Shown piece after piece: positions 41,381-50,800 of a stretch of DNA of 64,000 nt. The DNA comes from an uncultured marine group I thaumarchaeote. Lineage in GTDB: Archaea; Thermoproteota; Nitrososphaeria; Nitrososphaerales; Nitrosopumilaceae. Position 1 is the first letter of the stretch; every line of letters begins with the position of its first letter. A program made the position numbers and the translations under genes. The stretch lies in assembly GCA_902552015.1 (NCBI GenBank), contig CACDFH010000001.1:1-64000 (forward strand), in the 5' to 3' direction. The notes below the pieces were generated by a model. It did not search any database and was not told where the DNA came from. It worked only from the letters and a program-made list of their open reading frames with translations.

Positions 41381-41396
41381 TTCTATGATCATAGAA
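41381..41396. promoter_or_regulatory. Perfect 16-bp palindrome directly before start codon
   Basis: TTCTATGATCATAGAA, one base upstream of ATG at 41398. Confidence 0.6.
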
Positions 41397-41397
41397 C

Positions 41398-41643
41398 ATG
41401 ACGACAATGATTCAAGTAAATCTTGAAACTGAAAATGTTGACAACGTCGACGCATGGGTAAATGAAATTGCCAATGTCTATGCAGATATGGAAATATCTG
41501 ACGTAAACATATCTGGAAATAAAATTTCATTTAAAGCTGGTCTTTCTGGAATGGATGATACCACATCTGATGATATCAAACTAAAGATTGACGAGTATGC
41601 TACCATGTCTGATACACAACTCAAAAACATTTCATTCGGATAA
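41398..41643 (+). CDS. Hypothetical 81-aa protein
   Basis: ORF with AT-rich promoter-like upstream region. Confidence 0.7.
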   Translation: MTTMIQVNLETENVDNVDAWVNEIANVYADMEISDVNISGNKISFKAGLSGMDDTTSDDIKLKIDEYATMSDTQLKNISFG

Positions 41644-41698
41644 CCCAAAATTTTCATTTTTTTTATTTGATATAGTGAATTTGTATTTTTAATGAAAT

Positions 41699-43333
41699 CT
41701 AAAGAAACAGATTGAATAATTTATCTGAATGTGCAAGCAGTAACGTAAATGCAACAACTGCGATGATCTGCTTTCCTACCATTTTAATTGCAAACATCCA
41801 TGACATTTCACGAATAACTGTTAAGAATGTCACAATGCATGGAAGTAATGTTCCTGCTAGGTAAACTCCTGTCAAAATTTGTATTGCTGAAAGAGAGCTT
41901 ACTAAGTTAGGTTCAGCAAGAAGTAATAATCCATCTTTTCTAATAGATCCAAATATTATTGCAAGTGATGCATCCTCTGGGAGATTGAAAAATTTCATTA
42001 GGAAACCAATCTCGACTGCAAAATAATCAATAATGCCTGTCCAGCTTATAATGGATGCAACAAATGTAATTCCCAAAAAGATTGGCAATGCCATCTTAAA
42101 GAACTGACTAATGTTTGACTTTGATTCTCTCCAAATTGCACTGGCTCTAGGTTTTTCGAAGAATACTTGTCCCTCGATTACTGGCATGTTTAACTTGATG
42201 CGATTTTTCTTTCTGCTAACTATTCTGGTGTAAAGAATAGTTGTTGCTGTCAAAAAAAGCAAAAATGGAATTACCAGCCAAGGCATGCCAGATGCTGAAA
42301 AAACAGCAATTGATGCACTAAATTGGTATGAACATGCAGAACCAAAACTTATTGCAGAAACGGTTGTTCCTCTTGTGCAACTTGAACAGGATCTACTGCT
42401 AATTACCGCAGGAACGTTACATCCAAATCCCATTACTATTCGAGTTACATCTCTTCCACTTACTCCGATTTTCTTTACTAGTGGATGAATCGCTAATGAT
42501 GTTCTATCCAATAATCCAGTTGATTTGTAAATGCCAAGTACTAATGCGTATATTACGACTACCGGAGTTGCCCAAACAAAAAGAAATGGACCCATGGATA
42601 AGAATCCATAATCTCCAACAACAATGTCCATTAATGGCGATGGTAACGTGCTAAGACTTTCTATCGGTCCTTTCAAAAGTTCTGATATTATTGGATGAAT
42701 TAACTCTCCAAAATAATTGGCTCCAATAACCGATAATATGGCCGGAGCAAGCAATAACACTAGCCCAATTAAGACTCCTGCGTGTTCTTTCTCAAGAATT
42801 GTTGATTTTGGCTTGATTGAGATTCCCGTATGAACTGTTTTGTTTGAGAATGCTCGTGGATTATTCAATGTCTCAAAAATTCTACTTTTTTGAGACTCGG
42901 TAATTCTTCGTGCATCTACTGCTGTAATGGGAATCTTAAGATCCTGTTGTAATTTTTCAAGCATGTCATCATTATTTGCATTAAATCTGTCCCAATTTGT
43001 TACTATTATCATTCCTTTCTTGTTTTTGATCAATGGGAGAAAATATTCAATATCGTCATCTATGTTTGCGGCACTAACAACAAGCAATATGGAATCGTTT
43101 CCATGTATAGATGAAATTGCAATCTTTGTTGTTTCACTGTCGGAATCAAAAACAATTCCAGGTGTATCAATAAAAGAAAATTTATCGTTGTTGTAAGATT
43201 CCTTTGAAACAGTTGAACCTTTAAAATTACTACTCTCTGCATACTTTCCAGTAAGTGATGAGATTAATTGTGATTTCCCAACCCCTTCTTTACCGATTAC
43301 AATAATTTTTGGAGTTGAAGAATTTTTTAGCAT
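41699..43333 (-). CDS. feoB: Ferrous iron transport protein B
   Basis: G1 GKEGVGKSQLISSL, DTPG; GFGCNVPAVISSRSC gate motif; start re-placed to MLKNSS. Confidence 0.92.
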   Translation of the reverse strand: MLKNSSTPKIIVIGKEGVGKSQLISSLTGKYAESSNFKGSTVSKESYNNDKFSFIDTPGIVFDSDSETTKIAISSIHGNDSILLVVSAANIDDDIEYFLPLIKNKKGMIIVTNWDRFNANNDDMLEKLQQDLKIPITAVDARRITESQKSRIFETLNNPRAFSNKTVHTGISIKPKSTILEKEHAGVLIGLVLLLAPAILSVIGANYFGELIHPIISELLKGPIESLSTLPSPLMDIVVGDYGFLSMGPFLFVWATPVVVIYALVLGIYKSTGLLDRTSLAIHPLVKKIGVSGRDVTRIVMGFGCNVPAVISSRSCSSCTRGTTVSAISFGSACSYQFSASIAVFSASGMPWLVIPFLLFLTATTILYTRIVSRKKNRIKLNMPVIEGQVFFEKPRASAIWRESKSNISQFFKMALPIFLGITFVASIISWTGIIDYFAVEIGFLMKFFNLPEDASLAIIFGSIRKDGLLLLAEPNLVSSLSAIQILTGVYLAGTLLPCIVTFLTVIREMSWMFAIKMVGKQIIAVVAFTLLLAHSDKLFNLFL

Positions 43334-44130
43334 GGTAAACCCTCCCATCCACACGATGGACAGAAACTTACTTCTTCTTTCCATGAATCTCCACATGCGC
43401 CACAAACTTTCTTTGTTCCTTGAGACTCTTGTGTAAGATTACTTTCTAATGGTTCTAATGCTCCTGCATTATAGTCTTGTTCTGGTGGTTCAAAAGTCTG
43501 TAAAATTTTTGGAAATTTTTGAGATATCTCAGACCATTTTTTATCTAAACGAATAGGAGATGGCAAATACTGACTCTTTAATGATTTATCACGGTATGCT
43601 TGTCCACATGTTTCTAAAACCCATCCTTCGTATCTTTCTAACCACTTCATAGATTTAAGAAGTAGTTTTAACATCAAACGTTTTTCATCATCTGTTTTTG
43701 GTATTGTACACTGTGGAATCTGATCAGGGTCCCATATCTGAGATGGAAGTGAATTAACATAAAGTAATTTTGGTATAAATTCATGACGCCACAAAAACAC
43801 TGCATCATTTTTTGTAGCAAATAGCATTCCAAAACCCCAAAGAATTATTTTATCATCTTGTTCAGTTAGTGAGTATTGGCTAGTTCCTGGTGCGTTGTTT
43901 GGTGGTTTCTGTTTGGTAAAGCCATATTCTAGTAAAAGATTTCTCTCGTACAGTATGTCTTTGCCAAAGGCGTAGATTTGTTTTGTAAAAAATCTCTGCC
44001 AATCCTTTTGAATATATTTTGGAACATATTCTGAATAACTCTGGCTATTTTCTTCTTCTGCAGAATCTTGTTTAGGTGCTTTTAGTTTTTCAACAAATTT
44101 GCCTGTTATGCTATAAGGTCGGGGTTTCAT
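43327..44130 (-). CDS. Uncharacterised protein with C-terminal zinc ribbon, co-oriented with feoB
   Basis: 267 aa; CGACGDSWKEEVSFCPSCGWEGLPC; overlaps feoB start by 7 nt. Confidence 0.75.
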   Translation of the reverse strand: MKPRPYSITGKFVEKLKAPKQDSAEEENSQSYSEYVPKYIQKDWQRFFTKQIYAFGKDILYERNLLLEYGFTKQKPPNNAPGTSQYSLTEQDDKIILWGFGMLFATKNDAVFLWRHEFIPKLLYVNSLPSQIWDPDQIPQCTIPKTDDEKRLMLKLLLKSMKWLERYEGWVLETCGQAYRDKSLKSQYLPSPIRLDKKWSEISQKFPKILQTFEPPEQDYNAGALEPLESNLTQESQGTKKVCGACGDSWKEEVSFCPSCGWEGLPC

Positions 44131-44235
44131 ATTTCGTAATCTATAGATCTTTTGAGGAATTTTTGTATATTAAGATTCTTACCCATTATTAATAATAATT
44201 AGCATAAAAATGTAAAAACTTTAATATTCTTAGGC

Positions 44236-45339
44236 GTGAAGTATGATGTGTTAGAAGCAGTTGTTGTAGGAGCAGGACCATCGGGAATTGGTGTATCCAT
44301 TATACTCCAAAAGATGGGAGTCAAGTTTACAGTTTTAGACCGTAATAATGTAGGAAGTTCTTTTCTTAAATGGCCAAAGCAGATGAAATTGCTAACTCCT
44401 TCGTTTTTCAGCAACACATTCAAAATGATAGACCTTAATGCAATCACCTACGATACTTCTCCTGCATTGACATTGCAGACAGAACATCCAAGTGGACAAG
44501 AGTATGCTGCATATCTGAAAAAACTTGCAGATCATTTCAAACTGCCAATTCAGGGTAACACCAATGTAGATTCAGTAACAAAAAATGGAGATGTATTTAC
44601 CATAAAAACCAACAAAGGAGAAATAAAAACTAAATATGTAGTCTGGGCTGCAGGCGAATTTCAATATCCAAAAATCCATTCATTTCCAGGTTCCAAACAT
44701 TGTACACACAACAGTTTGATTTCTAATTGGGAAAATGTTGAAGGTGAGGAATTTTTCGTTGTTGGTGGTTATGAAAGCGGTATGGATACTGCAATTAATT
44801 TAGCAGCAAGAAAAAAACGTGTCCTAATAATTGACAAAGATAACTTGTTGGACAGTGAAGACATAGATCCTAGTAGAACAATATCTCCATATACAAAAGA
44901 TAGATTGAGAAAAGTCAACACTGACGACCTAATAGAGTTTCATACTGGAAAAGTGATTAGAGTAGAAAAAGAAAATGATGAATATGTAATTTTTACAGAA
45001 AAAAAGAAACTTCGTTCAAAAACAAAACCAATTCTTGCTACCGGTTTCAAAGGAAGTCTTTCATTAATTAAAGGACTGTTTGACTGGGAGGATGGAAAAG
45101 CACAATTAAACTCCTATGATGAATCTACAAAAACACCTGGACTCTACGTAACAGGTCCAATGCTACAATCTCATAATATGATTTTCTGTTTCATTTACAA
45201 ATTCCAACAGAGATTTGCAGTTGTTGCAAATAATATCGGCATAAAATTAAGCAAAGATGTTACTGTGATTGAACAGTACAAAAAAGAAGGAATGTATCTT
45301 GACAATCTAGAAGATGCCAAAGACGAATGTGCATGCTAA
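44236..45339 (+). CDS. FAD/NAD(P)-binding oxidoreductase (flavin monooxygenase/YpdA-like)
   Basis: AVVVGAGPSGIGVSIIL, FFVVGGYESGMDTAINLA. Confidence 0.85.
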   Translation: MKYDVLEAVVVGAGPSGIGVSIILQKMGVKFTVLDRNNVGSSFLKWPKQMKLLTPSFFSNTFKMIDLNAITYDTSPALTLQTEHPSGQEYAAYLKKLADHFKLPIQGNTNVDSVTKNGDVFTIKTNKGEIKTKYVVWAAGEFQYPKIHSFPGSKHCTHNSLISNWENVEGEEFFVVGGYESGMDTAINLAARKKRVLIIDKDNLLDSEDIDPSRTISPYTKDRLRKVNTDDLIEFHTGKVIRVEKENDEYVIFTEKKKLRSKTKPILATGFKGSLSLIKGLFDWEDGKAQLNSYDESTKTPGLYVTGPMLQSHNMIFCFIYKFQQRFAVVANNIGIKLSKDVTVIEQYKKEGMYLDNLEDAKDECAC

Positions 45340-45523
45340 AAAAATGAAAAGTTTAGAAGAAAATCTGCAAGAGTGTATAAACGAGGTTGTCTGGGCCGAA
45401 AACAAGGAAGATACTATCTATTGGTTAGGCAGAATACACGCATTCATGAAAATGGCCGATGAGCACGATTATGAATTATCTCTTTCAGTAAAGCTTGAAA
45501 AATGTGCTATTGAAGAAAAGTAA
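45314..45523 (+). CDS. Hypothetical small protein
   Basis: 69 aa; overlaps end of upstream gene. Confidence 0.55.
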   Translation: MPKTNVHAKKMKSLEENLQECINEVVWAENKEDTIYWLGRIHAFMKMADEHDYELSLSVKLEKCAIEEK

Positions 45524-45527
45524 TTTT

Positions 45528-46214
45528 TCAGGATTTTGCTTCTCTTTCTCTTTGAGCTTTGAATTTTCCACGAAATGCAAATGCTGCAATTATAGTTCCT
45601 ACAAATGGGGCTGTCCAATAAAGCCACAAATTTTCTACTACTCCTGATAATAATGCTGGGGCAAGTGCCCGGGCTGGATTCATTGATGCACCTGAAATAA
45701 ATGCCAAAAACAAAATATCTAATCCTACAATTCCTCCAATGGCTACGCCGCTAAATCCTCTCAAGCCTTTTGTGTACACAACATAAAAGATGACTCCCAT
45801 GAGCATTGCAGATGCCAAAACTTCTACTGGAAATATCAAAAGCATAGAAAAATCAAAGTTTGGTGCATTTGCACCCAAATCTGCCTTGTCTCCAATTATT
45901 GTTAAAACAAACAATGACCCTAGTATGGCGCCAATTATCTCTGCTGCAAAATAATACAAAATTTGAATTTTTGATATATGTCCTGTGATATAATACCCGA
46001 TTGTAACTGCTGGATTGAAATGTGCAAGTGATACTTTTCCAAATGAATAAACTCCAATTAGTAGTGCTACAAATGGTGCCACCGCTGCAAATGGAATTCC
46101 CAGTTCTCCGTTAAACATCTCTGCATCTAAAACAATTGAACCTGTGGCAAAAATTACAAGAATGAATGTTCCAATTAATTCAACTGTAAAAATTTGTAAA
46201 TTTGAATATGTCAT
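45528..46214 (-). CDS. MIP-family aquaporin/aquaglyceroporin
   Basis: Two NPA boxes: AHFNPAVTIG and GASMNPARAL; six TM segments. Confidence 0.93.
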   Translation of the reverse strand: MTYSNLQIFTVELIGTFILVIFATGSIVLDAEMFNGELGIPFAAVAPFVALLIGVYSFGKVSLAHFNPAVTIGYYITGHISKIQILYYFAAEIIGAILGSLFVLTIIGDKADLGANAPNFDFSMLLIFPVEVLASAMLMGVIFYVVYTKGLRGFSGVAIGGIVGLDILFLAFISGASMNPARALAPALLSGVVENLWLYWTAPFVGTIIAAFAFRGKFKAQREREAKS

Positions 46215-46621
46215 TATTTTTCATCATCTATTGATTTGATCAAATTCAAAACTTCAGATTTAATTTGATCGCGAATCTCTCTTACCTGTTCTATTGTTTT
46301 TTCTTTAGGATCTGGTATATTCCAGTCAATTACATCTTTTACAAAAAGTGCTGGACATGATTCTTTATCCATACATCCCATGTTAACGGTCTTAAAAGAA
46401 TTAGAAATCATTGAATTAGATATTGTCTTTGGAGATTGCTTTGCCATATCAATTCCAATTTCTTTCATAACTTGTACCACAATTGGATTTAGATTTCCAG
46501 ATGGAACAGTACCTGCACTATTTACATTGAACTTACCTTCTGTAAATTTTCTAAAAAATGCTTCAGCCATTTGGCTTCTACCGGCATTTTCTACGCACAC
46601 AAATAGAATATCCCTAGTCAT
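46214..46621 (-). CDS. arsC: Arsenate reductase/low-molecular-weight protein tyrosine phosphatase family
   Basis: ILFVCVENAGRSQMAEAFF P-loop; start placed at MTRDILF rather than ORF-track 46678. Confidence 0.88.
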   Translation of the reverse strand: MTRDILFVCVENAGRSQMAEAFFRKFTEGKFNVNSAGTVPSGNLNPIVVQVMKEIGIDMAKQSPKTISNSMISNSFKTVNMGCMDKESCPALFVKDVIDWNIPDPKEKTIEQVREIRDQIKSEVLNLIKSIDDEK

Positions 46622-46662
46622 AATTCTTATATAAATATGGGTTGATATAAACATTGATTGAT

Positions 46663-46962
46663 ATGAATGGTCCTGCACTTTTGAAGTGTATTTGTGATGA
46701 AACTAGATTTGAAATTTTAGAATTATTACAAAAAGACGATGAATTATGTGTCAATGATTTTGTTGAGGAATTAAAAAAAGATCAACCACTTGTTTCACAT
46801 CATCTCAAGACTCTAAAACAATGTGGAATTGTAAAATCCCGAAATGAAGGAAAAAAGACAATGTATTCGATTTCTAATCCTCAACTATCTACTTTGATAT
46901 CAGCTGTAACTAAAACAAGTAATAAAATACCAACTCTATGTACTGATGAAAACTCTTCCTAG
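46663..46962 (+). CDS. ArsR-family HTH regulator
   Basis: ICDETRFEILELLQKDDELCVNDFVEELKKDQPLVSHHLKTLKQCGIVKSRNEGKKTMYSI; divergent from arsC. Confidence 0.92.
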   Translation: MNGPALLKCICDETRFEILELLQKDDELCVNDFVEELKKDQPLVSHHLKTLKQCGIVKSRNEGKKTMYSISNPQLSTLISAVTKTSNKIPTLCTDENSS

Positions 46963-47261
46963 AATTTTTCTGTTCTAACTACGCCTACATCGCTGACATA
47001 CAGAATTATGGCAAAATCTGGAAATAATGTTCTAGAGATATCTTCTACCACTCCTGATAATTTCTCTTCTCTCATAACTACCTCCACTTTGACGTTTTTT
47101 TCATTTTTGAACCCTTGACCACGCAAGCCTTTTGCACCATTTCCTTCAACCTCGTATGTAGTATATCCTGTAATGTCATGATTCTTCAAAATTTCAATGA
47201 CATTTTTCTGGGCCAAAATTTCGCATGTGATTGTGAGTAATTTCACATCATAGAGTTTCAT
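46959..47261 (-). CDS. sbtB: PII-like protein, SbtB-type
   Basis: LKNHDITGYTTYEVEGNGAKGLRGQG; C-terminus VGVVRTEKF; ATGA overlap with sbtA. Confidence 0.82.
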   Translation of the reverse strand: MKLYDVKLLTITCEILAQKNVIEILKNHDITGYTTYEVEGNGAKGLRGQGFKNEKNVKVEVVMREEKLSGVVEDISRTLFPDFAIILYVSDVGVVRTEKF

Positions 47262-48334
47262 ATGAACACCTTTGCTACATAATTGAATAAGTCTATTGCT
47301 TCTTCACCATGAACCCATGTTGATATTGTAAACATGATTGGAAGTAATACAATAATGTTGTATGGGAATGTAATTCCTAATGCAGATGTAATGTACAAAC
47401 TTGGGTTCGCTTGTGGAATGGCATGACGTAGTACTGCAGGTGCTGCGATAAATGATGCACTAGCTAAAAGCAATCCAAACATGACTGCTCCACCTAAACT
47501 TAATCCTAGTGCTGTTGAAACTAGCACTCCAATTATTCCATTTATGGTTGGTATTATTATAGAAAATGATGTCAGGAAGATTCCTACCTTTTTGATATCT
47601 TCCAATCTTTGTCCTGCAATTATTCCCATTTCAATCATGAAAATTACAATTGCACCTGTGAATAGTTCATCAAAGACTATGCTAATTGGCTCAAAGCCTT
47701 CTTTTCCTATGATGTATCCAATTACAATACTTCCTAGCAGAATAACTATTGCCTTTCCTGTAATTGATTCTTTTAACACCTGAGAAAGTTTTGTTTTTGT
47801 CTGCTTCATTCCAATATCTAATTCCTCATCATCTGAAATGGACTGTTTTTTTGTACGAATTTGTTTTGAGACTGCCATGTTTGTAAGAAATATTGCCAAG
47901 ATGAATGCAACCGGCTCTAAAACTGCAAGAATTGCAGCAAGATATCCTTCTGAAGTGACCCCTTGATTTTTGAGAAATGATAATCCTACCGAGAATGTTA
48001 CAGCTCCTACTGCGCCATAAGTTGATGCTAATGCATATGAATCAAAGATGTTGAATTTTCCTAGTCTTCTTAGAATCTGATAATGATTTAATGTAAATAA
48101 CAATGAAAGACCTATTGCAACTAGCATTGGGACTAACATTTCTTCAAAGCCCGTCTTTCTCATCTCTATTCCGCCATGAAGTCCAATAGCGGCTAGAAGA
48201 TATATCGGCAAAAACTCTGAAATTGCCTCTGGCATCTTCAAGTCAGATTTTATTCGTGCTGCAATAATTCCAAACAGGAAGAAAAGGACTATTGGAGTTA
48301 ACAGATTCGATTGGATTAGTTGTAAAATATCCAT
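47258..48334 (-). CDS. sbtA: SbtA-type sodium-dependent bicarbonate transporter family protein
   Basis: NLLTPIVLFFLFGIIAARIKSDLKMPEAISEFLPIYLLAAIGLHGG; about 10 TM segments; coupled to PII-like gene. Confidence 0.85.
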   Translation of the reverse strand: MDILQLIQSNLLTPIVLFFLFGIIAARIKSDLKMPEAISEFLPIYLLAAIGLHGGIEMRKTGFEEMLVPMLVAIGLSLLFTLNHYQILRRLGKFNIFDSYALASTYGAVGAVTFSVGLSFLKNQGVTSEGYLAAILAVLEPVAFILAIFLTNMAVSKQIRTKKQSISDDEELDIGMKQTKTKLSQVLKESITGKAIVILLGSIVIGYIIGKEGFEPISIVFDELFTGAIVIFMIEMGIIAGQRLEDIKKVGIFLTSFSIIIPTINGIIGVLVSTALGLSLGGAVMFGLLLASASFIAAPAVLRHAIPQANPSLYITSALGITFPYNIIVLLPIMFTISTWVHGEEAIDLFNYVAKVFI

Positions 48335-48371
48335 TACTTATGTTTGAAAAAATTTTCAGCTGAAATAAAAA

Positions 48372-49007
48372 TCAACCACTAGGTTCTATCTTATGTTTTC
48401 CTGTGACAATATAGTTTACTGCATCGCTCATGAAAACAGCGTGGTCTGCAATTCTTTCCAAATATCTCAAAATCAATGTCTCCATTAATGCACATTTTGT
48501 GTTATCTGAGTTAACTAATTGAGGAATTCTTTCACGATAAATTTTATCAACTTTTTCCTCTCTTGTTTCAATCTCGATTGCTTTTCTAATATCTAGTTCC
48601 TTAAACGAAACTACTGCATCACGAATCATCTTTTTTACTCTAGTTGATGTTTCGGTTAATCCTTCATTGACACATTCTGTTACTCCACCATAGGTTTCTC
48701 TAACAAGTGACATATCGTATGCATACCTTCCAAATCTTGAATATGCGTAAGCAATTTCTGTTGATGATCTAATAAATCGAAAGTCTTCTGCAATTGGTTG
48801 ATATTTTAACATGATATCAAAAATCTGGTCTTCTACACTGTAGTAATTTTTTCGAATTTTTTCTGATAAATCATGAACTTGTGGCGCTGTTTGTCTATCT
48901 TCTAGGTATGAATCTACGGCTAAGGAAAAACATGTAATTGCATCTTGACCCATCTCATAAATAGTATTAGACAATTTTTCAATTGCAGGATCAATAAGTC
49001 GTGCCAA
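48372..49007 (-). CDS. phoU: PhoU-domain phosphate regulatory protein
   Basis: LILRYLERIADHAVFMSDAVNYIVTG; next to pstBAC. Confidence 0.93.
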   Translation of the reverse strand: MARLIDPAIEKLSNTIYEMGQDAITCFSLAVDSYLEDRQTAPQVHDLSEKIRKNYYSVEDQIFDIMLKYQPIAEDFRFIRSSTEIAYAYSRFGRYAYDMSLVRETYGGVTECVNEGLTETSTRVKKMIRDAVVSFKELDIRKAIEIETREEKVDKIYRERIPQLVNSDNTKCALMETLILRYLERIADHAVFMSDAVNYIVTGKHKIEPSG

Positions 49008-49874
49008 CTATCCAAATCTCCCTTGTACGTAATTTGCAGTCAGTTCCTTTTCTGGATTCTTGAAAATCTTTTCAGTTTTGTCATATTCGACCAAATCTCC
49101 CAAATACATGAAGCCTGTTCTATCTGAAACCCTAAGTGCTTGTTGCATGTTATGTGTTACAATAATTATTGTATAATGTTTCTTTAATTCGATAATTGTT
49201 TGTTCAATTTTCTGTGTAGCAATTGGGTCTAGTGCAGATGCTGGCTCATCCATAAGTAATACCTCTGGTTGTATAGCAAGCGCTCTTGCAATACACAGTC
49301 TTTGCTGTTGTCCTCCTGATAATGCAACTGCAGGTTTTTTCAATTCATCTTTCACCTCGTCCCATAGATATGCCATCTTTAATGAATCTTCTATAATCTC
49401 GTTTAGGATGCTCTTGTCTTTTACACCGTTGAGCTTCAATCCTGCTGCAACATTGTCCCAAATTGACATTGTTGGAAATGGATTTGGTTTCTGGAACACC
49501 ATTCCAATTTTTCTTCTTTGTAAAATTGGATTGATGTAGGAATCGTACACATTTTCTCCATCAATGATGATTTTGCCTGTAACTTCTGCACCTTTTGTTA
49601 AATCATGCATTCTGTTAATGGTTCGTAGAAGTGTGGTCTTTCCACATCCTGATGGGCCGATTAATGCAGTAACTGCCTTGTCTGGAATTTTCATGTTAAT
49701 GTCTTTGATTGCTGTTTTTCCACTGTATGATACAGCCAAATTTTCAATCAAAACTTTGTATTCCTTGTTACTTGCTATGTCATTTGTCATCTTTTTTCCT
49801 GGTTCGTTTCTTTTTGTTGGTGGCTGTTCGTCTTTTTTCATTGCGTTTAAGACATCCAAGGCATTAATTTCCAT
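49008..49874 (-). CDS. pstB: Phosphate ABC transporter ATP-binding protein
   Basis: [57 protein letters not shown]. Confidence 0.97.
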   Translation of the reverse strand: MEINALDVLNAMKKDEQPPTKRNEPGKKMTNDIASNKEYKVLIENLAVSYSGKTAIKDINMKIPDKAVTALIGPSGCGKTTLLRTINRMHDLTKGAEVTGKIIIDGENVYDSYINPILQRRKIGMVFQKPNPFPTMSIWDNVAAGLKLNGVKDKSILNEIIEDSLKMAYLWDEVKDELKKPAVALSGGQQQRLCIARALAIQPEVLLMDEPASALDPIATQKIEQTIIELKKHYTIIIVTHNMQQALRVSDRTGFMYLGDLVEYDKTEKIFKNPEKELTANYVQGRFG

Positions 49875-50800
49875 TATTTTTTACCTCCTGTTATGCGCAT
49901 AAACATTCCAAGCGATCCTGAACCACCTTTTCTGTGAAGAACAATGTATCTGACACCCATATTCAATACAAGAAGTATTGTTATTAGTACTAATGCAGCT
50001 CCCCATCCAAACATCACTGCATCATCGTATGGTAAAAGTGACAATCTCCAAATTGTTAATGGAAGTGCATCCATTGCAGTTTCTGTACCTCTAAACCATC
50101 CCTTACTTCCTAAAATTGTCATGATTAGTGGTGCAGTTTCTCCAGCAATTCTTGCAACTGACAGCATAACTCCTGTAACTATCCCACCTTTTGCTGCTGT
50201 AAGTAAAATTTTTACAGTGACAACTGCTTTTGGAATTCCTAACGCATGTCCTGCTTCTCTGTATGTATCTGGAATTAATTTTAATGCCTCTTCTGTAGTT
50301 CTTGCAATTATTGGGAACATAATTAGTGAAAGTGCAACTGCTCCTGCCCATAAATTGAATTTTCCTAAGACTAGGACAATAAACAAGAATGCAAAAATTC
50401 CAAAGACGATTGATGGGAACTGCATCATGACATCATTGAAAAATCTAATCATTTTTCCAACTCTTGAATTTGCATATTCTGCAACATAAATTCCAGATAA
50501 TACTCCAATTGGAATTCCTATAGTAGATGTCATTCCAATCATTATGAAAGTACCTTGAATTGAGTTTGCAATACCTCCTTCGCCAGAACCTGCAGCACCT
50601 GGCAATGCCGTAAGAAACTCAAATGAAATTATCTCTACTCCCATTCTTACAACATCCGCTAAGATGCTTCCAAGTGGAATAATTGCAATTGCAACACATG
50701 CTATGACAATTATCTTGATAACCTTGTCTGTAACCATTCTTTTTCCTAGATTATCTTGGAAATAATTTCTAAATTCTAATCTGCGTTCTGAACTACTCAA
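49874..50800 (-). CDS. pstA: Phosphate ABC transporter permease
   Basis: Permease TMs; [45 protein letters not shown]. Confidence 0.95.
   Translation of the reverse strand: MSSSERRLEFRNYFQDNLGKRMVTDKVIKIIVIACVAIAIIPLGSILADVVRMGVEIISFEFLTALPGAAGSGEGGIANSIQGTFIMIGMTSTIGIPIGVLSGIYVAEYANSRVGKMIRFFNDVMMQFPSIVFGIFAFLFIVLVLGKFNLWAGAVALSLIMFPIIARTTEEALKLIPDTYREAGHALGIPKAVVTVKILLTAAKGGIVTGVMLSVARIAGETAPLIMTILGSKGWFRGTETAMDALPLTIWRLSLLPYDDAVMFGWGAALVLITILLVLNMGVRYIVLHRKGGSGSLGMFMRITGGKK

Noticed and set aside
43327-43405. FeoB N-terminal extension MWRMWRFMERRSKFLSIVWMGGFT
   Set aside because: Overlaps the upstream zinc-ribbon coding sequence; MLKNSSTPKIIVIGKEGVGKS is the natural start
46622-46678. 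Extended N-terminus of arsC (MQDHSYQSMFISTHIYIRI)
   Set aside because: Overlaps the divergent arsR start; MTRDILFVCVENAGRS matches the family start
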